Shown here: positions 48,669-59,181 of the stretch, in pieces
Layout of the letters: each line of letters starts with the position of its first letter
How positions within the stretch are numbered: the first letter of the stretch is position 1
Source: an uncultured Neomegalonema sp.
GTDB lineage: Bacteria; Pseudomonadota; Alphaproteobacteria; Rhodobacterales; Rhodobacteraceae
Reading direction: 5' to 3'
Length of the DNA: 64,000 nt
NCBI GenBank assembly: GCA_937911325.1
Contig: CALDSD010000093.1
Span: forward strand, 64,001-128,000
Notes under the pieces: model-generated
Told to the model about the DNA's origin: nothing
Seen by the model: the letters and a program-made list of their open reading frames with translations, nothing else
Database searches by the model: none
Translations under genes and position numbers: made by a program

Positions 48669-49886
48669 TCACTGGTTAACGCCACCCACGTCCGTCGGCT
48701 CTGAAATTTCTAGATGCTCGTGTTCGAGACGTACTTCGGATTCAAAGATTCCATTAATAGTCTTATACGAGATCTTTATATCAAAATCCGAGATCGACCC
48801 CACTGGCCTCTGGGGCGATTTCCACCTAATTTTGTAACTTACAAGTGTAGTATTTAAAAACCTTTTCAGTGCATCTACCAGCTCCAATGCGCCGTCGTCG
48901 CCAATAACTCCTTCCGCTCCATCTCGACTAGAAGCACCACTTACCCTAGAATAACTGATCATTTCATTCAAAGCATTCTCAGGCGTATCGATTGCTAGAA
49001 AAAAAGTAGTAATATCTGGCTGTATTATTGACACCGGGTCGTCGATACCACTAGTATCAACACCATCTGTTACTACTATATTAAATCTTTCTGAAAATGA
49101 ATCGGCTGAAAACCTAGCTTCCTCCTCAATAAATTTTAGATGCGGCCAGATGTGCGTACTCTGGCCTTGATTTGAGATCCCTGATATTTTATTCAAAACT
49201 ATTCCTAAATGCCCCTCTGAACCGGGCACAAACCAACTGCCAATCTCTTGAGTTCTCAAGAATAGACTTTTGGACGGTGTATTGTTTGAAAATGGAAGCA
49301 GCCTCAGCTTAATAAGTGGCGATTTTATAGTTGAAATATCTTTTGAAAGCTCGATTGAAGCTTCTTTCATCTTCTTGGCTTTTTCACCTCTCATGGAACC
49401 GGTGTCGTCAAGAAGAAGCGTAAGACCAACCTCTGATTCATCTTCGAGAGTCCTCGTTCTCACCGAGGACACGCGTCTTTCTTCAGTCTTACCCTTAAAT
49501 TTTTCAAATACTTTGAAGTGCTGCCAATTAAGATTGCGTAACGGCCGCACTGCGCCATTTTCATCAGTTGATGATACGAGAGCTGTTAAAACTAGCTCTC
49601 CACCTTCATCAAGTCGAAGCTTACTCCCAATAATAGAGATTTTCTCTGTTAAAGCGTCATTTCTATGGGCATCGATTATTCGCGGGTCTTCTGCTGATTG
49701 CTGGTCCTTTAGGTCGGCGCGTTTCTGCTTATCACCCACCTCCGCAGAGTAACTGATAGCCCAAATACCGAAGAAGCATAAAGCGACGCCAACAGCAGCC
49801 CAACCTGTGGAGGCAAGATTATAAAAAATAGGAGCACTCAGAGCCCACCGAATTAAGCCGGCCAAGATGCTCCCACCTTCAATCAT
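48669..49886 (-). CDS. Membrane-anchored von Willebrand A domain protein, AT-rich
   Basis: 405 residues. Residues about 6-46 are hydrophobic, enough for one or two membrane segments. A vWA-like domain follows, with a MIDAS-type loop DDTGSM (Asp160, Thr162, Ser164) and a later [10 protein letters not shown]. Residues after about 370 are a beta-rich tail. It has no recognised pathway. The DNA is strikingly AT-rich (many AAA, ATA and TCT codons) compared with all its neighbours, which suggests transfer. Even so its ATG overlaps the thrS stop (ATGA), placing it in the thrS-infC transcription unit. Confidence 0.82.
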   Translation of the reverse strand: MIEGGSILAGLIRWALSAPIFYNLASTGWAAVGVALCFFGIWAISYSAEVGDKQKRADLKDQQSAEDPRIIDAHRNDALTEKISIIGSKLRLDEGGELVLTALVSSTDENGAVRPLRNLNWQHFKVFEKFKGKTEERRVSSVRTRTLEDESEVGLTLLLDDTGSMRGEKAKKMKEASIELSKDISTIKSPLIKLRLLPFSNNTPSKSLFLRTQEIGSWFVPGSEGHLGIVLNKISGISNQGQSTHIWPHLKFIEEEARFSADSFSERFNIVVTDGVDTSGIDDPVSIIQPDITTFFLAIDTPENALNEMISYSRVSGASSRDGAEGVIGDDGALELVDALKRFLNTTLVSYKIRWKSPQRPVGSISDFDIKISYKTINGIFESEVRLEHEHLEISEPTDVGGVNQ

Positions 49887-51829
49887 CCAGTTCTCTTTTT
49901 CAGATCCGGCGGTGTCGCCTCTACAGACAGAATGGCTATAAGCTCATCAAGCGTCAATGTGGTTTGATCCTTGGAGCCGAGCCGCCGCATCGCGACGGTG
50001 CCCTCTTCAACCTCCTTACGGCCCACCGCCAGGATCACCGGCACGTGCGCCGTCGAGTGCTCGCGCACCTTAAAGCTGATCTTCTCGTTGCGCGCGTCGA
50101 CCTCCGCCTGAAGGCCGGCGTTCTTCAGCGCCGCGACGACCTCTTCCGCGTAGGGGTCGGCGTCCGAGACGATCGTCGCCACCACCACCTGCCGAGGCGC
50201 AAGCCAGAGAGGGAAGCGCCCGGCGTAGTGCTCGGTCAGGATGCCCGTGAACCGCTCAAGCGAGCCGAACAGCGCCCGATGCAACATCACCGGATGCTCA
50301 CGCTCTCCCGACTGGGTCACGTAGGTCGTGCCAAAGCGTTCGGGCAGATTGAAATCAACCTGCAGCGTGCCGCACTGCCAATCGCGCCCGATCGCGTCGC
50401 GCAGGACATATTCGAGCTTCGGCCCGTAGAACGCGCCTTCGCCCTCAAAGATCGTGTAGGCATGGCCGGCGGTGTCGAGCGCCGTGCGCAGCGCGTCTTC
50501 GGACCGGTCCCAGCTCTCTTCGTTCCCGATGCGGTTCTCGGGACGTGTGGACAGTTTAATGCGCACGTCCTCAAAGCCGAAGTCGCGATAGATCGAGAGA
50601 ACGAGAGCGTTGACCTTCAGGCATTCGTCGGTCAGCTGCTCGGGCGTGCAGTAGATGTGCGCGTCGTCCTGGGTGAAACTACGCACCCGAAGAAGGCCAT
50701 GCAGCGACCCCGACGTTTCGTACCGATGCACCTTGCCGAATTCCGAGATCTTCAGCGGCATATCGCGGTAGCTCTTCACACCCTGACCATAAATCAGCAT
50801 GTGACCAGGGCAGTTCATCGGCTTGAGCGCAAAGTCGCGCTCGTCCTCGGTTTTGGTCAGGAACATATTCGAGCGATAGTTCTGCCAATGGCCCGAGGTC
50901 TCCCAGAGCGCGCGATCCATGATGTCGGGCGAGTTGACCTCGACATACCCTGCCGCGTCCTGGCGACGGCGCATGTAGCCGATCAAGGTCTGGAACAGTC
51001 GCCAGCCGCTCGGGTGCCAGAAGACCGAGCCCGGTGCCACTTCCTCGAAGTGGAAGAGCCCCATGTCCCGACCGAGCCTCCGGTGGTCGCGCTTTGCGGC
51101 CTCCTCCAGCATCGTGAGATGCGCCTTCAGCTCGTCCTTTGAGCGCCAGGCGGTGCCGTAGATGCGCTGGAGCATCGGCCGATCGTTGTCGCCTCGCCAA
51201 TAGGCGCCGGCCACGCTCATCAGTTTGAAGGCGTCGGGCGGCACCTGGCCTGTATGGACGAGATGCGGGCCGCGGCAGAGATCCTGCCACTCGCCGTGCC
51301 AGTACATACGGATCGGCTCGCCCTCGGGGATCATGCCGACCAGCTCGACCTTGTAGGGCTCGCCATTGCTTTCATAGAACGCGATTGCGTCCTGGCGGTC
51401 CCATAGCTCCGTACGGACCGGGTCGCGCAACGCGATGATGTCTCGCATCTTCTTTTCGATCGCGGCCAAGTCTTCTTCGGTGAACGGTTCGGCGCGATCA
51501 AAGTCGTAGTAGAACCCGTTCTCGATCACGGGGCCGATCGTCACCTTGGTGTCTGGCCAGATCTCTTGAACGGCGCGCGCCATGATATGCGCGCAGTCGT
51601 GCCGGATCAGCTCGAGCGCCTCGGCTTCGTCCTGTGTCGTCACGATCGCCAAACGCGAGTCGTTCTCGATCGGCTCGGACAGATCCGCCAGACGGCCATT
51701 GATCTTGCAGGCGAACGCCTTCTTGGCGAGCGACTTGGAGATGTCCGCGGCGACTGTCGCGCCTGTCACCGGGGCGTCAAAGGTCCTGACGGCTCCATCC
51801 GGCAACGTGATCGCGACTTTATCGGCCAT
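49883..51829 (-). CDS. thrS: Threonyl-tRNA synthetase
   Basis: 648 residues, class II synthetase. An N-terminal TGS domain ([19 protein letters not shown]) is followed by the editing domain ([17 protein letters not shown] with the HxxxH, and [12 protein letters not shown]-like text). The catalytic core has [13 protein letters not shown] and [21 protein letters not shown], and the anticodon-binding domain ([32 protein letters not shown]) closes it. It ends normally despite the overlapping vWA gene. The ATG at 51829 is clear. Confidence 0.97.
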   Translation of the reverse strand: MADKVAITLPDGAVRTFDAPVTGATVAADISKSLAKKAFACKINGRLADLSEPIENDSRLAIVTTQDEAEALELIRHDCAHIMARAVQEIWPDTKVTIGPVIENGFYYDFDRAEPFTEEDLAAIEKKMRDIIALRDPVRTELWDRQDAIAFYESNGEPYKVELVGMIPEGEPIRMYWHGEWQDLCRGPHLVHTGQVPPDAFKLMSVAGAYWRGDNDRPMLQRIYGTAWRSKDELKAHLTMLEEAAKRDHRRLGRDMGLFHFEEVAPGSVFWHPSGWRLFQTLIGYMRRRQDAAGYVEVNSPDIMDRALWETSGHWQNYRSNMFLTKTEDERDFALKPMNCPGHMLIYGQGVKSYRDMPLKISEFGKVHRYETSGSLHGLLRVRSFTQDDAHIYCTPEQLTDECLKVNALVLSIYRDFGFEDVRIKLSTRPENRIGNEESWDRSEDALRTALDTAGHAYTIFEGEGAFYGPKLEYVLRDAIGRDWQCGTLQVDFNLPERFGTTYVTQSGEREHPVMLHRALFGSLERFTGILTEHYAGRFPLWLAPRQVVVATIVSDADPYAEEVVAALKNAGLQAEVDARNEKISFKVREHSTAHVPVILAVGRKEVEEGTVAMRRLGSKDQTTLTLDELIAILSVEATPPDLKKRTG

Positions 51830-51904
51830 AACGGCGGTCTCCTTTACGAATCTTGAGTGCGGCGCACCGTAGGACTGCGCGATATGGTGTCAACCACCCC
51901 AAAC

Positions 51905-51949
51905 AAGCAAGGACCGGCCAAGCAAGGAGCAGCCGAGCAAGGAATGGCG
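51905..51949. repeat. Three tandem 15-bp repeats
   Basis: Three imperfect 15-bp units in a row (51905-51919, 51920-51934, 51935-51949), each containing AGCAAGGA, fill part of the gap between the thrS start and the glycosyltransferase stop. The function is unknown. Confidence 0.7.
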
Positions 51950-51959
51950 ACGAATCCGC

Positions 51960-53150
51960 TCAGCCGACGAGATCTCGATAAACCGCCATTGTCGCCGCCT
52001 GCATCGAAGCGATGCTGAAGGCCCCCTCTACGCGGGCGATCCCGCGCTGACCGATCGCTGCGCGCTGCTCGGAGCTCAGATCGCGCAACCGCCCCATAGC
52101 GGCGGCGAGGCTTTCCGGATCACCCGGAGCCACATGAAACCCGGTGACCTCGTCCTCCACCGTCTCCATCGCGCCGCCGTGGGCGGTGGCGATGACGGGC
52201 TTGCCCATCGCCTGGCCCTCGACCGCGATCCTGCCGAACGCCTCTGGGTCCCGCGAGGCGGAGACCACGACGCTCGAGAGCCAGTAAGCGGACGTCATGT
52301 CCTCTTCGTGCCCGACCATCCGGACGATCCGGCCAAGGTCTCGCTTCTCGATCCTTTGCTGGAGCTCTTTCTCAAACCCGCCGTCGCCTTCGTCGCCGCC
52401 AAGGATGACACAGAGGAAATCCTCGCCTCGCTGGTCACGCAGGGCCGCGGCGGCGTCGATCAGATCCTCTTGCCCTTTCCAACGGGTCAGACGGCCGGGA
52501 AGCAGAAAGATCGGCCGGTCGTCGTCGGCGACCCCCCATCGCTCGGCCATCGCCAGGGCCTTGCTGCGCGAAACCTTCGCCGGATTGAAGAGCTCAAGGT
52601 CAGCGCCCCGATGAATGACGACAAGTCGTTCTTCCGGGGTCTCGTGGCGCTCTCGGATCAGATCGGCGATGAACTGCGAGATCGCGATGACGCGATCGCC
52701 TTTGGCCATGACGGAATTGTATCGGCGCTTGCCGGGCAAGCCCTCGGAGTATGCGCCGTGATAGGTCGTGACAAACGGCGTTCCCTTGCGCTGACAGGCC
52801 CAATAGGCGCTCCAGGCTGGCGCTCGCGAGCGCGCATGGACGATGTCGACGTTCAGTGTCTCGATGACATCCGAGAGCCTGCGCGCGTTCAGTTTCAGCG
52901 TCAGCGGGTTCTTGCTGTCGAGCGGCAGCCGAACCAGTTCGCCTCCAACATTTTTGAGCAGCCCCTCCATCCGACCGCCTTTCGAGGCGATCAGCGCTCG
53001 ATGCCCGTCCGCCACAAGACGCCGTGCGATCTCGATGGCGCCGCGTTCCACTCCTCCGGAATTGAGCTCGGGCACGACCTGAAGCACCGTGAGCTTCTTG
53101 CCCGATGGCGGCGACGCCTCTAAGCCGGTTTCCGCGTCCTTACCCGTCAT
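51960..53150 (-). CDS. Glycosyltransferase family 4
   Basis: 396 residues of the GT-B fold. The N-terminal Rossmann domain starts VLQVVPELNSGGVERGAIEIARRL; the C-terminal donor domain has FLLPGRLTRWKGQEDLIDAAAAL near residue 215 and the E-x7-E motif region DPEAFGRIAVEGQAMGKPVIATAHGG. It transfers a sugar from a nucleotide donor, probably to a lipid or surface glycan. The ATG at 53150 is preferred; a TTG at 53180 would also be in frame but sits 2 bp from the divergent gene. It is not next to other glycan genes. Confidence 0.9.
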   Translation of the reverse strand: MTGKDAETGLEASPPSGKKLTVLQVVPELNSGGVERGAIEIARRLVADGHRALIASKGGRMEGLLKNVGGELVRLPLDSKNPLTLKLNARRLSDVIETLNVDIVHARSRAPAWSAYWACQRKGTPFVTTYHGAYSEGLPGKRRYNSVMAKGDRVIAISQFIADLIRERHETPEERLVVIHRGADLELFNPAKVSRSKALAMAERWGVADDDRPIFLLPGRLTRWKGQEDLIDAAAALRDQRGEDFLCVILGGDEGDGGFEKELQQRIEKRDLGRIVRMVGHEEDMTSAYWLSSVVVSASRDPEAFGRIAVEGQAMGKPVIATAHGGAMETVEDEVTGFHVAPGDPESLAAAMGRLRDLSSEQRAAIGQRGIARVEGAFSIASMQAATMAVYRDLVG

Positions 53151-53182
53151 AGCGCCCGCTCGATCATGGAGTCCGCTCAATC

Positions 53183-53962
53183 ATGAACTCGTCTGCACAG
53201 CCCGAAAGTCCCGACGCGGCCAGATACCTCGATCTGGCTGACGGTCGGCGCCTCGCATATCACAAAACCGAGGCCGCGCCGGAGAATTCGCATCTGCCGA
53301 CGGTCGTGTTTCTCGGTGGTTACAGCTCGGACATGACCGGGGCGAAAGCGACGCATCTGGACACGTGGGCGAACGCGAGCGGTCGGGCGTTTCTGCGCTT
53401 CGATTACACCGGACACGGGCAGTCCTCCGGCGCGTTCGAGGATGGGACGGTCGGCGCCTGGGCGCAGGACGCCCAGGATGCGATCACCGCTCTGAGCAAT
53501 GGTCCGCTGATCCTCGTCGGATCGTCGATGGGCGGTTGGATCTCGCTGCTGATGATCAAGCGGATGCCCGAGCGCGTCGCCGCCTTTGTCGGGATCGCCG
53601 CCGCGCCGGACTTCACCGAGGACGAGATGTGGCGTTGGATGACCGATGCGCAGAAAGCCGAGCTGGAAGCCAACGGCAAGGTCGAGCTGCCCTCGGATGA
53701 CGGCGATCCTTACACCGTGACCACGAAATTCATCGAGGACGGTCGCCGAAACCTCGTGCTGCGCGGTCCCATCCGTTTCGACGGACCTGTGCGCTTGCTG
53801 CACGGCACGAAAGACGAGGCGATCGATATGACCGTCGGCCTCAAGCTGCTCGACCATCTCGACGCGAGCGATGCTCGCCTGACGTTGATCAAGGACGGCG
53901 ATCACCGCCTGAGCGAAACTCGGGAACTCGCCCTGCTCGCTGCGACGATCGACGCGCTCTAG
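53183..53962 (+). CDS. Alpha/beta hydrolase
   Basis: 259 residues. The fold markers are VVFLGGYSSDMTGAKATHL, FDYTGHGQSSG, the nucleophile elbow VGSSMGGW near residue 115, and a C-terminal KDGDHRLS with the likely catalytic His. It resembles ABHD10-type and palmitoyl-thioesterase-like hydrolases, but the substrate is unknown. Its ATG lies close to the divergent glycosyltransferase gene, leaving only about 32 bp for both control regions. Its last 4 bp overlap the convergent downstream gene. Confidence 0.88.
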   Translation: MNSSAQPESPDAARYLDLADGRRLAYHKTEAAPENSHLPTVVFLGGYSSDMTGAKATHLDTWANASGRAFLRFDYTGHGQSSGAFEDGTVGAWAQDAQDAITALSNGPLILVGSSMGGWISLLMIKRMPERVAAFVGIAAAPDFTEDEMWRWMTDAQKAELEANGKVELPSDDGDPYTVTTKFIEDGRRNLVLRGPIRFDGPVRLLHGTKDEAIDMTVGLKLLDHLDASDARLTLIKDGDHRLSETRELALLAATIDAL

Positions 53963-54885
53963 AGGCCGCCCAGCCATAGCTCGAAAGTCCGCGGACGAAC
54001 CCTCGCATTGCTCTCGTAGGTCGCCGATAGATCCACGACCTGCACCGGCGCGCCGATCAGCGTTTCGATCTGTGCGGCGAGGAGCTGCGCCTCGGCTTCA
54101 TCGGCGCGCTTGAGAAAGCGCAACTGAACGCCAGCGACGTCAGCTCCGCCGACATGAGTCTCCGGCGCGATTTCTACCGACTCTCCGTCCACTCGAAGAC
54201 CACGGCTCAAGGCGAACCTGAGCTCATCCAACAGGCCCATGTCCGTTTGGTCGGTGGTTTGCACAAACAGTCGCGGGAAGAAGAGTTGGCGAATTTTCCC
54301 AACGTTTTCAGCGCCGACTTCCGTGTAGGCGCGTGCCGCGCGGATCGCGCGGCGATCAAGGCTTTGAGCCGAGGCGACCGCTTCAGGCTGTTGAACGACG
54401 GCTTTCTGCTGCGCTTGCTCGATCACCTCTTGGGTTATAGCCGGCGGCGGCGCAGGCGCTTCGGCAAGATCGCCAAGGCCCGGCTCGACAATCGCTTCCT
54501 CGAAGATCGCGTCTTCCGGAGCTTCGGCGATCGCAAGGATGTCGCCGCCACAGCCGTTCTCGTCGCGCAGCAGTTCGTCAATCAACTGCCGGCCGTCGAC
54601 CGCCGCGCCGCCCACCAGACCGTCGACCTGCCGCATCAGCGGATCGAACAAGTCGCTCTCGCTCTCGCCAACACGGAAGAACTCCAGTGCGCGAGCCGCG
54701 GCGCGACGTTGCTCCGTCGTCCCGTAGCAGTGCTCATAAAACTCGACGATCACCTCGATCTGCCGGCGATCCTCGGCGCGTTTATCGAGTGCGAGGCCGC
54801 CAACGGCGATGGCGGCTCCGAAGATCGCCGTCGCAAAGCGCCCGAACCAGCGTGTCGCGGAGCTTGTCTCTGAACCCACGGCCAT
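53959..54885 (-). CDS. Unknown membrane-anchored protein
   Basis: 308 residues; no family recognised. One N-terminal membrane segment (FATAIFGAAIAVGGLAL) is followed by a region with a few Cys and acidic stretches (about 40-125), an Ala/Pro/Glu-rich linker (about 130-165), and a C-terminal domain (about 175-308) ending VVDLSATYESNARVRPRTFELW. The tail hints at a ligand-binding or LytR-like domain but this is speculation. The ATG at 54885 follows a GGAGGGGG site. It may be specific to a narrow group. Confidence 0.7.
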   Translation of the reverse strand: MAVGSETSSATRWFGRFATAIFGAAIAVGGLALDKRAEDRRQIEVIVEFYEHCYGTTEQRRAAARALEFFRVGESESDLFDPLMRQVDGLVGGAAVDGRQLIDELLRDENGCGGDILAIAEAPEDAIFEEAIVEPGLGDLAEAPAPPPAITQEVIEQAQQKAVVQQPEAVASAQSLDRRAIRAARAYTEVGAENVGKIRQLFFPRLFVQTTDQTDMGLLDELRFALSRGLRVDGESVEIAPETHVGGADVAGVQLRFLKRADEAEAQLLAAQIETLIGAPVQVVDLSATYESNARVRPRTFELWLGGL

Positions 54886-54921
54886 GACATCCCCCTCCGG
54901 TCAGTTGAAACTCTAGAGCTA

Positions 54922-55791
54922 TCACTCCCCTGATTCCAGCAAGGACCGCAAGCCGTCGCGGTAACTGGGATAGGCGAGCGTCACGCCGAGCTCATCTTTG
55001 ATGCGCTTGTTCGAGACACGCTTTGACTCGGCGTAGAAACTCCGCGCCATCGGGGTCATCTCCGCCTCTTCGATCGGCGTCGCGGGCGGGACGGGCACGC
55101 CAAGCAGCTCAGCCGCGTGGGCGATCACGTCCTGCGGAGGGGCCGGGTCGTCATCGCAGACGTTGTACGCCGCGCCAGGGTTGGGCTTGGCGATGGACGC
55201 TTCCAGAACCGAGGCGATGTCCGAAACATGCGTCCGCGAAAACACCTGGCCCTCTTTGATGATGCGGCGGGCGGTCCCGGCTCGAACCTTGGAGAACGGC
55301 CCCCGACCGGGACCATAAATCCCAGCCAAACGAAAGAGATGGACGGGCGCCCCATGCTCGCGCCAGAGCGCCAACCAGGCGTCTTCAGCGGCCAGACGCC
55401 AGAGGCCCCGTCGCGTGGTCGGGTTTCGAGGCGTCGCCTCGTCAACCCAGCCGCCGCCGTGATCTCCGTAGACGCCGGTGGTCGAAAGGTAGCCGATCCA
55501 TTCAAAGTCAGACGCCCGATCAGAGATCTGCGCGCCAAACGCATTCAAAGTCGGATCACCCGCCTCATCCGGACCCGCCGAGATCAGGAGGTGCGTCGCT
55601 GATGAGATGGCGGCGCTGATATCGTCTGAACCCGTTATGAGCGGGGTGACGCCATCCGTGCGGATTTCATCGGCTTTGCCGGGTTTGCGCGTCGTTCCCC
55701 AGACGTCCCAACCGTCTTGCGCCAGTCTTCGAGATAGCTCTCGCGCGGAGTAGCCGTAGCCAAAACACAGCAGCCGCCTTGAATCGCTCAT
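54922..55791 (-). CDS. NAD-dependent epimerase/SDR family protein (YeeZ-like)
   Basis: 289 residues. The nucleotide loop LLCFGYGYSARELSRRL near residue 6 replaces the usual GxxGxxG with GYGYSA. This, with YLSTTGVYGDHGGGWVDE and FRLAGIYGPGRGPF, is typical of the YeeZ group of extended SDR proteins. The reaction is unknown. The ATG at 55791 is preferred over one at 55818. Confidence 0.85.
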   Translation of the reverse strand: MSDSRRLLCFGYGYSARELSRRLAQDGWDVWGTTRKPGKADEIRTDGVTPLITGSDDISAAISSATHLLISAGPDEAGDPTLNAFGAQISDRASDFEWIGYLSTTGVYGDHGGGWVDEATPRNPTTRRGLWRLAAEDAWLALWREHGAPVHLFRLAGIYGPGRGPFSKVRAGTARRIIKEGQVFSRTHVSDIASVLEASIAKPNPGAAYNVCDDDPAPPQDVIAHAAELLGVPVPPATPIEEAEMTPMARSFYAESKRVSNKRIKDELGVTLAYPSYRDGLRSLLESGE

Positions 55792-55925
55792 GTTTTCTCG
55801 GGCTCCCGCATTTTCCACATGTTCCTGCTTTCTTTGGCCACGATTAGACGCTTGAAACCGCTTCGCTTGGGCGCCAAACGCGACACACCAAGCCGCTCAA
55901 CCGCAACATGGATGTCTGACCCGCA

Positions 55926-56660
55926 ATGTCGATGCGCCTCGCCGTTCTCACGGTCTTCGCTTCCCTGGCTCCTCTGTTCGCTCATGCACAGAGCGCTCAG
56001 TACGAGGACTGCGTGGCGTTGGCCGCGACCGACGCGAACGCCGCGCGCGAAAAAGCCGCGCAGTGGGAAGCGATCGGCGGCGGCCCTGAAGCCCGGCACT
56101 GCGGAGCAATCGCATTGATCGGCCTCGGCGCGGAGCGTGAAGCGGCCAAGATCTTGACGGAGCTTGGCGTCGAGGCGAACAGCATGGCGTTGCCAGATCG
56201 GTCTGCGGCGCTCAGCCTCGCCGGCGACCTGTGGCTTCGCAATAATCAAGAAGAGATCGCGCGAGAGGCCTACCTGCGAGCGAGCCAACTCGCGCCGAAT
56301 GATCGCGCCCCCCTGATCGGGGCCGCCAAGGCGGCCGCGGCGATCGAGGATTGGAACGCCTCAAGAGACAGCCTGACGCGCGCTCTTGAACTTAATCCCG
56401 CGGATGCGGAGGCGCTGACGCTGCGCGCGGCCGCGCATCGGCGGATGGGGGAGGTGTCGATGGCGCTGGACGATGCGGTCAAGGCGACGCGGCTGGCGCC
56501 CGAAGCGGCCATCGCCTGGTTTGAACGCGGCGCCGCGGAACGCGCGATGGGCTCGAAAGCCGCCGCCCAGGAAGCCTGGCTGCGCGCTGCGATCTTGGAT
56601 CCGGACGGACCCGCCGGCGAACTGGCGCGCCTCAACCTGCAGCGGCTCGCCACCGAATAG
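55926..56660 (+). CDS. Secreted tetratricopeptide-repeat protein
   Basis: 244 residues with a signal peptide (RLAVLTVFASLAPLFAHAQ, cleavage after AHA). The mature part contains at least three TPR-like units, for example AREAYLRASQLAPNDRAPLIGAAK and ALELNPADAEALTLRAAAHRRMGE. It is Ala-rich. It would act as a periplasmic scaffold, with partner unknown. There are two ATG codons two residues apart (55926 and 55932); either fits. It converges on queG. Confidence 0.85.
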   Translation: MSMRLAVLTVFASLAPLFAHAQSAQYEDCVALAATDANAAREKAAQWEAIGGGPEARHCGAIALIGLGAEREAAKILTELGVEANSMALPDRSAALSLAGDLWLRNNQEEIAREAYLRASQLAPNDRAPLIGAAKAAAAIEDWNASRDSLTRALELNPADAEALTLRAAAHRRMGEVSMALDDAVKATRLAPEAAIAWFERGAAERAMGSKAAAQEAWLRAAILDPDGPAGELARLNLQRLATE

Positions 56661-56671
56661 AGCCGCGCCGG

Positions 56672-57781
56672 TTAGGCTCGCCACTCCTCTCGGACGGACG
56701 CGTCCTCTTCTCGGGGCGACCGCACGCGCCGCTCCGCCTCCCAACGAGCATGGTCGAGCATCTCCAGCGCCCAGACGGCGGCGCCCCGGACCAACGCCGC
56801 ATCGTCGTCAAGCCGACGCACCGCAGTGTCCACAAGCGGCGCCGCGCCGGAGTTCCCAACGGCGATCATCACGTTTCGCACAAAGCGATCGCGTCCGATC
56901 CGCTTGATCGGCGAGCCGCTGAAGAGCTGCCGAAATCCCGCGTCGTCCAGTTCCGCCAGATCAGCGAGACGCGGCGCGCTCAACTCTGCGCGGGCCCAGT
57001 AGGAGGCCTCGGACGAGGTCCGCGCAAACTTGTTCCACGGACAAACGGCGAGGCAGTCGTCGCAGCCGTAGATCCTGTTGCCCATCGCCGCTCGGAACGC
57101 CCGAGGGATCGGGCCTTTGAGTTCAATCGTCAGGTAGGAGATACATCGCCGCGCATCGAGTTGGTAAGGCGCAGGAAAGGCGGCCGTCGGACAAATGTCG
57201 AGACAGCGCCGGCAGTGTCCGCAGTGATCGTCGTGCGGATCGTCTGCGGGCAGATCAAGGGTGGTGAAGATCGCGCCCAGGAAGAACCAGGACCCCAGAT
57301 CTCGCGACACCAGGTTTGTGTGCTTGCCCTGCCAGCCGAGCCCGGCCGCCTGCGCAAGCGGTTTCTCCATCACCGGAGCCGTGTCGACAAAGACCTTTAT
57401 CTCGCAGCCGGTCGCCTCGACAAGCCAGCGCCCTAACCGCTTCAGCTTCTTTTTCAGAACGTCGTGGTAGTCGCGGTTCTGCGCATAGACCGAAACCGCC
57501 GCGCGATCGCGGTGCGCCAGCAAACGCAGCGGGTCGGCGCTCGGACCATAGTTCTCTGCGACCATGACCACGGAACGCGCTTCTGGCCAAAGCGCTGTGG
57601 GATCCGAACGCCAAGCGATCCGGTCCGCCATCCAGCTCATGTCGCCTTGGCGCTCTTCGGACACCCAAGCTCGCAACTTGTCGCCGGCGCGCGCGATCTC
57701 ACTCGGACGCGTGACGGCGAGCCGGACGCCTTCGAACGAACCGCGCTCGGCCAACGCAGCTCTGAGCGCTTCCGGCGACAT
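56672..57781 (-). CDS. queG: Epoxyqueuosine reductase
   Basis: 369 residues. QueG is a cobalamin- and iron-sulfur-dependent enzyme that completes queuosine synthesis on tRNA. Both 4Fe-4S motifs are present: [16 protein letters not shown] near residue 193 and [14 protein letters not shown] near residue 241. The C terminus has HEAT-like repeats ([21 protein letters not shown]). The ATG at 57781 directly abuts the stop of the GST gene, so they are likely co-transcribed. Confidence 0.95.
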   Translation of the reverse strand: MSPEALRAALAERGSFEGVRLAVTRPSEIARAGDKLRAWVSEERQGDMSWMADRIAWRSDPTALWPEARSVVMVAENYGPSADPLRLLAHRDRAAVSVYAQNRDYHDVLKKKLKRLGRWLVEATGCEIKVFVDTAPVMEKPLAQAAGLGWQGKHTNLVSRDLGSWFFLGAIFTTLDLPADDPHDDHCGHCRRCLDICPTAAFPAPYQLDARRCISYLTIELKGPIPRAFRAAMGNRIYGCDDCLAVCPWNKFARTSSEASYWARAELSAPRLADLAELDDAGFRQLFSGSPIKRIGRDRFVRNVMIAVGNSGAAPLVDTAVRRLDDDAALVRGAAVWALEMLDHARWEAERRVRSPREEDASVREEWRA

Positions 57782-58450
57782 CTAAAAATCCAGATCCGTG
57801 TAGTGCGGGGCTGGTGAGATCCCCGGCACCCGATCGGCGAGCAGGTCACGAAAGGACGGGCGCGATTTCATCCGCGCGTACCAAAGCTTCGCCGGACTGG
57901 CGCGACGCCATGGGACGTCGCCCGCGTAATCGAGCGCCGACAGATGCGCCGCAGCCGCAAAGTCGGCGATCGAAAGAGCGTCTCCCGCCAGCCAGCGGCG
58001 ATTGTCCGCAAGCCAGTCGATATACTCCAGATGCAGCCGAATGTTCGTCGTCCCCGCTCGGATGCGCGCGCTGTCCGGGTGGCCGTCTCCGCGAAGCTGT
58101 TTGAAGATCCGCTCGTTGAGAAGGTTCTCAGTGACTTCTCGATTGAACTTCACGTCGAACCACTGCGCGAGGCGCCGCGCTTCGGCGCGCTGATAGATGT
58201 CCGGCGGCAGAACCGGCGGGGCCGGGTGCTCTTCATCGAGATATTCGGCGATCGCGACCGAATCAGAAATGGCGACGCCGTCTTCCGTCACCAGGACCGG
58301 GATCTCGGCTCCGGGCGAGAGCGCCAGAAAGTCAGCGCGGCGCTCCCAGGGTTTCTCGTCGATCAGACGCGCCTCGACGCCTTTCTCGGAAAGGAGCATT
58401 CGGATCTTTCGACAGAAGGGCGAGAGGGCGAGATGATAGAGGCGGACCAT
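57782..58450 (-). CDS. Glutathione S-transferase family protein
   Basis: 222 residues. The thioredoxin-like N domain reads RLYHLALSPFCRKIRMLLSEKG, with Ser/Cys in the SPFC region and DSVAIAEYLDEEHP at the glutathione-binding part. A helical C domain follows. Substrate is unknown. The ATG at 58450 is the start; a TTG 6 bases upstream is rejected. The stop codon touches the queG start codon. Confidence 0.93.
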   Translation of the reverse strand: MVRLYHLALSPFCRKIRMLLSEKGVEARLIDEKPWERRADFLALSPGAEIPVLVTEDGVAISDSVAIAEYLDEEHPAPPVLPPDIYQRAEARRLAQWFDVKFNREVTENLLNERIFKQLRGDGHPDSARIRAGTTNIRLHLEYIDWLADNRRWLAGDALSIADFAAAAHLSALDYAGDVPWRRASPAKLWYARMKSRPSFRDLLADRVPGISPAPHYTDLDF

Positions 58451-58483
58451 ATCCAAGATGGTTAGGCGCGGATGCCGCCCGCT

Positions 58484-59181
58484 TCAACCACCCACACATT
58501 CAGCACGACCGGTAATCGCCAGATCATCCGCGCCGACCCGGATCTGCTCGACGCGCGCAAGTCCCGCCTCATCGAGCGCCGCCGGGTCGAGCCGACGCGG
58601 GCTCGGCAGCACGGCCGCCAGCCGTGCGGCCTGATCATGCGACAGTCCGGCCGCCCGACCTCCGAAGTGCTCTCGCGTCGCAGCGTCCACACCGAAAGAG
58701 CCTGGCCCAAACTCAGCCACGTTCAGGTAGACCTCCATGATCCGACGCTTCGACCAGCTGATCTCGATCAGCACCGCGAACCAGAACTCCAGGCCTTTGC
58801 GAAACAGCGAGCGCTCCGGCCAAAGAAACACGTTCTTGGCGACTTGCTGGGTGATCGTAGAGCCGCCCAGAAGTCGACCTTGCCCGGACAGATACCGTTT
58901 CGCCGCGTGTTGCGCGGCCTCAAAGTCAATTCCCCAATGTTCGCAGAACCGGGCGTCCTCGGCCGCCATGACGGAGCGAGCAAGCGTGACCGGGATTCCG
59001 TCGAAACCGGTCCACTCCGCCTCTATCTGACCAAGGCGCGCAGCTTCAACGCGCATCAGCCAGGTGCTCGTCGGGTTGGTGAAGTGATAGACTTGCACCC
59101 ATACCACCGAGATGACTTCGTAGTGCGTCGCCCACCAGAACAGCACCGGGCGCAGGATCCTACCCGCACGCGCCAGAAGAC

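Noticed and set aside
48506-48685. N-terminal extension of IF-3
   Set aside because: The upstream residues in frame are Arg/His-rich, do not resemble IF-3 and coincide with a probable leader and promoter.
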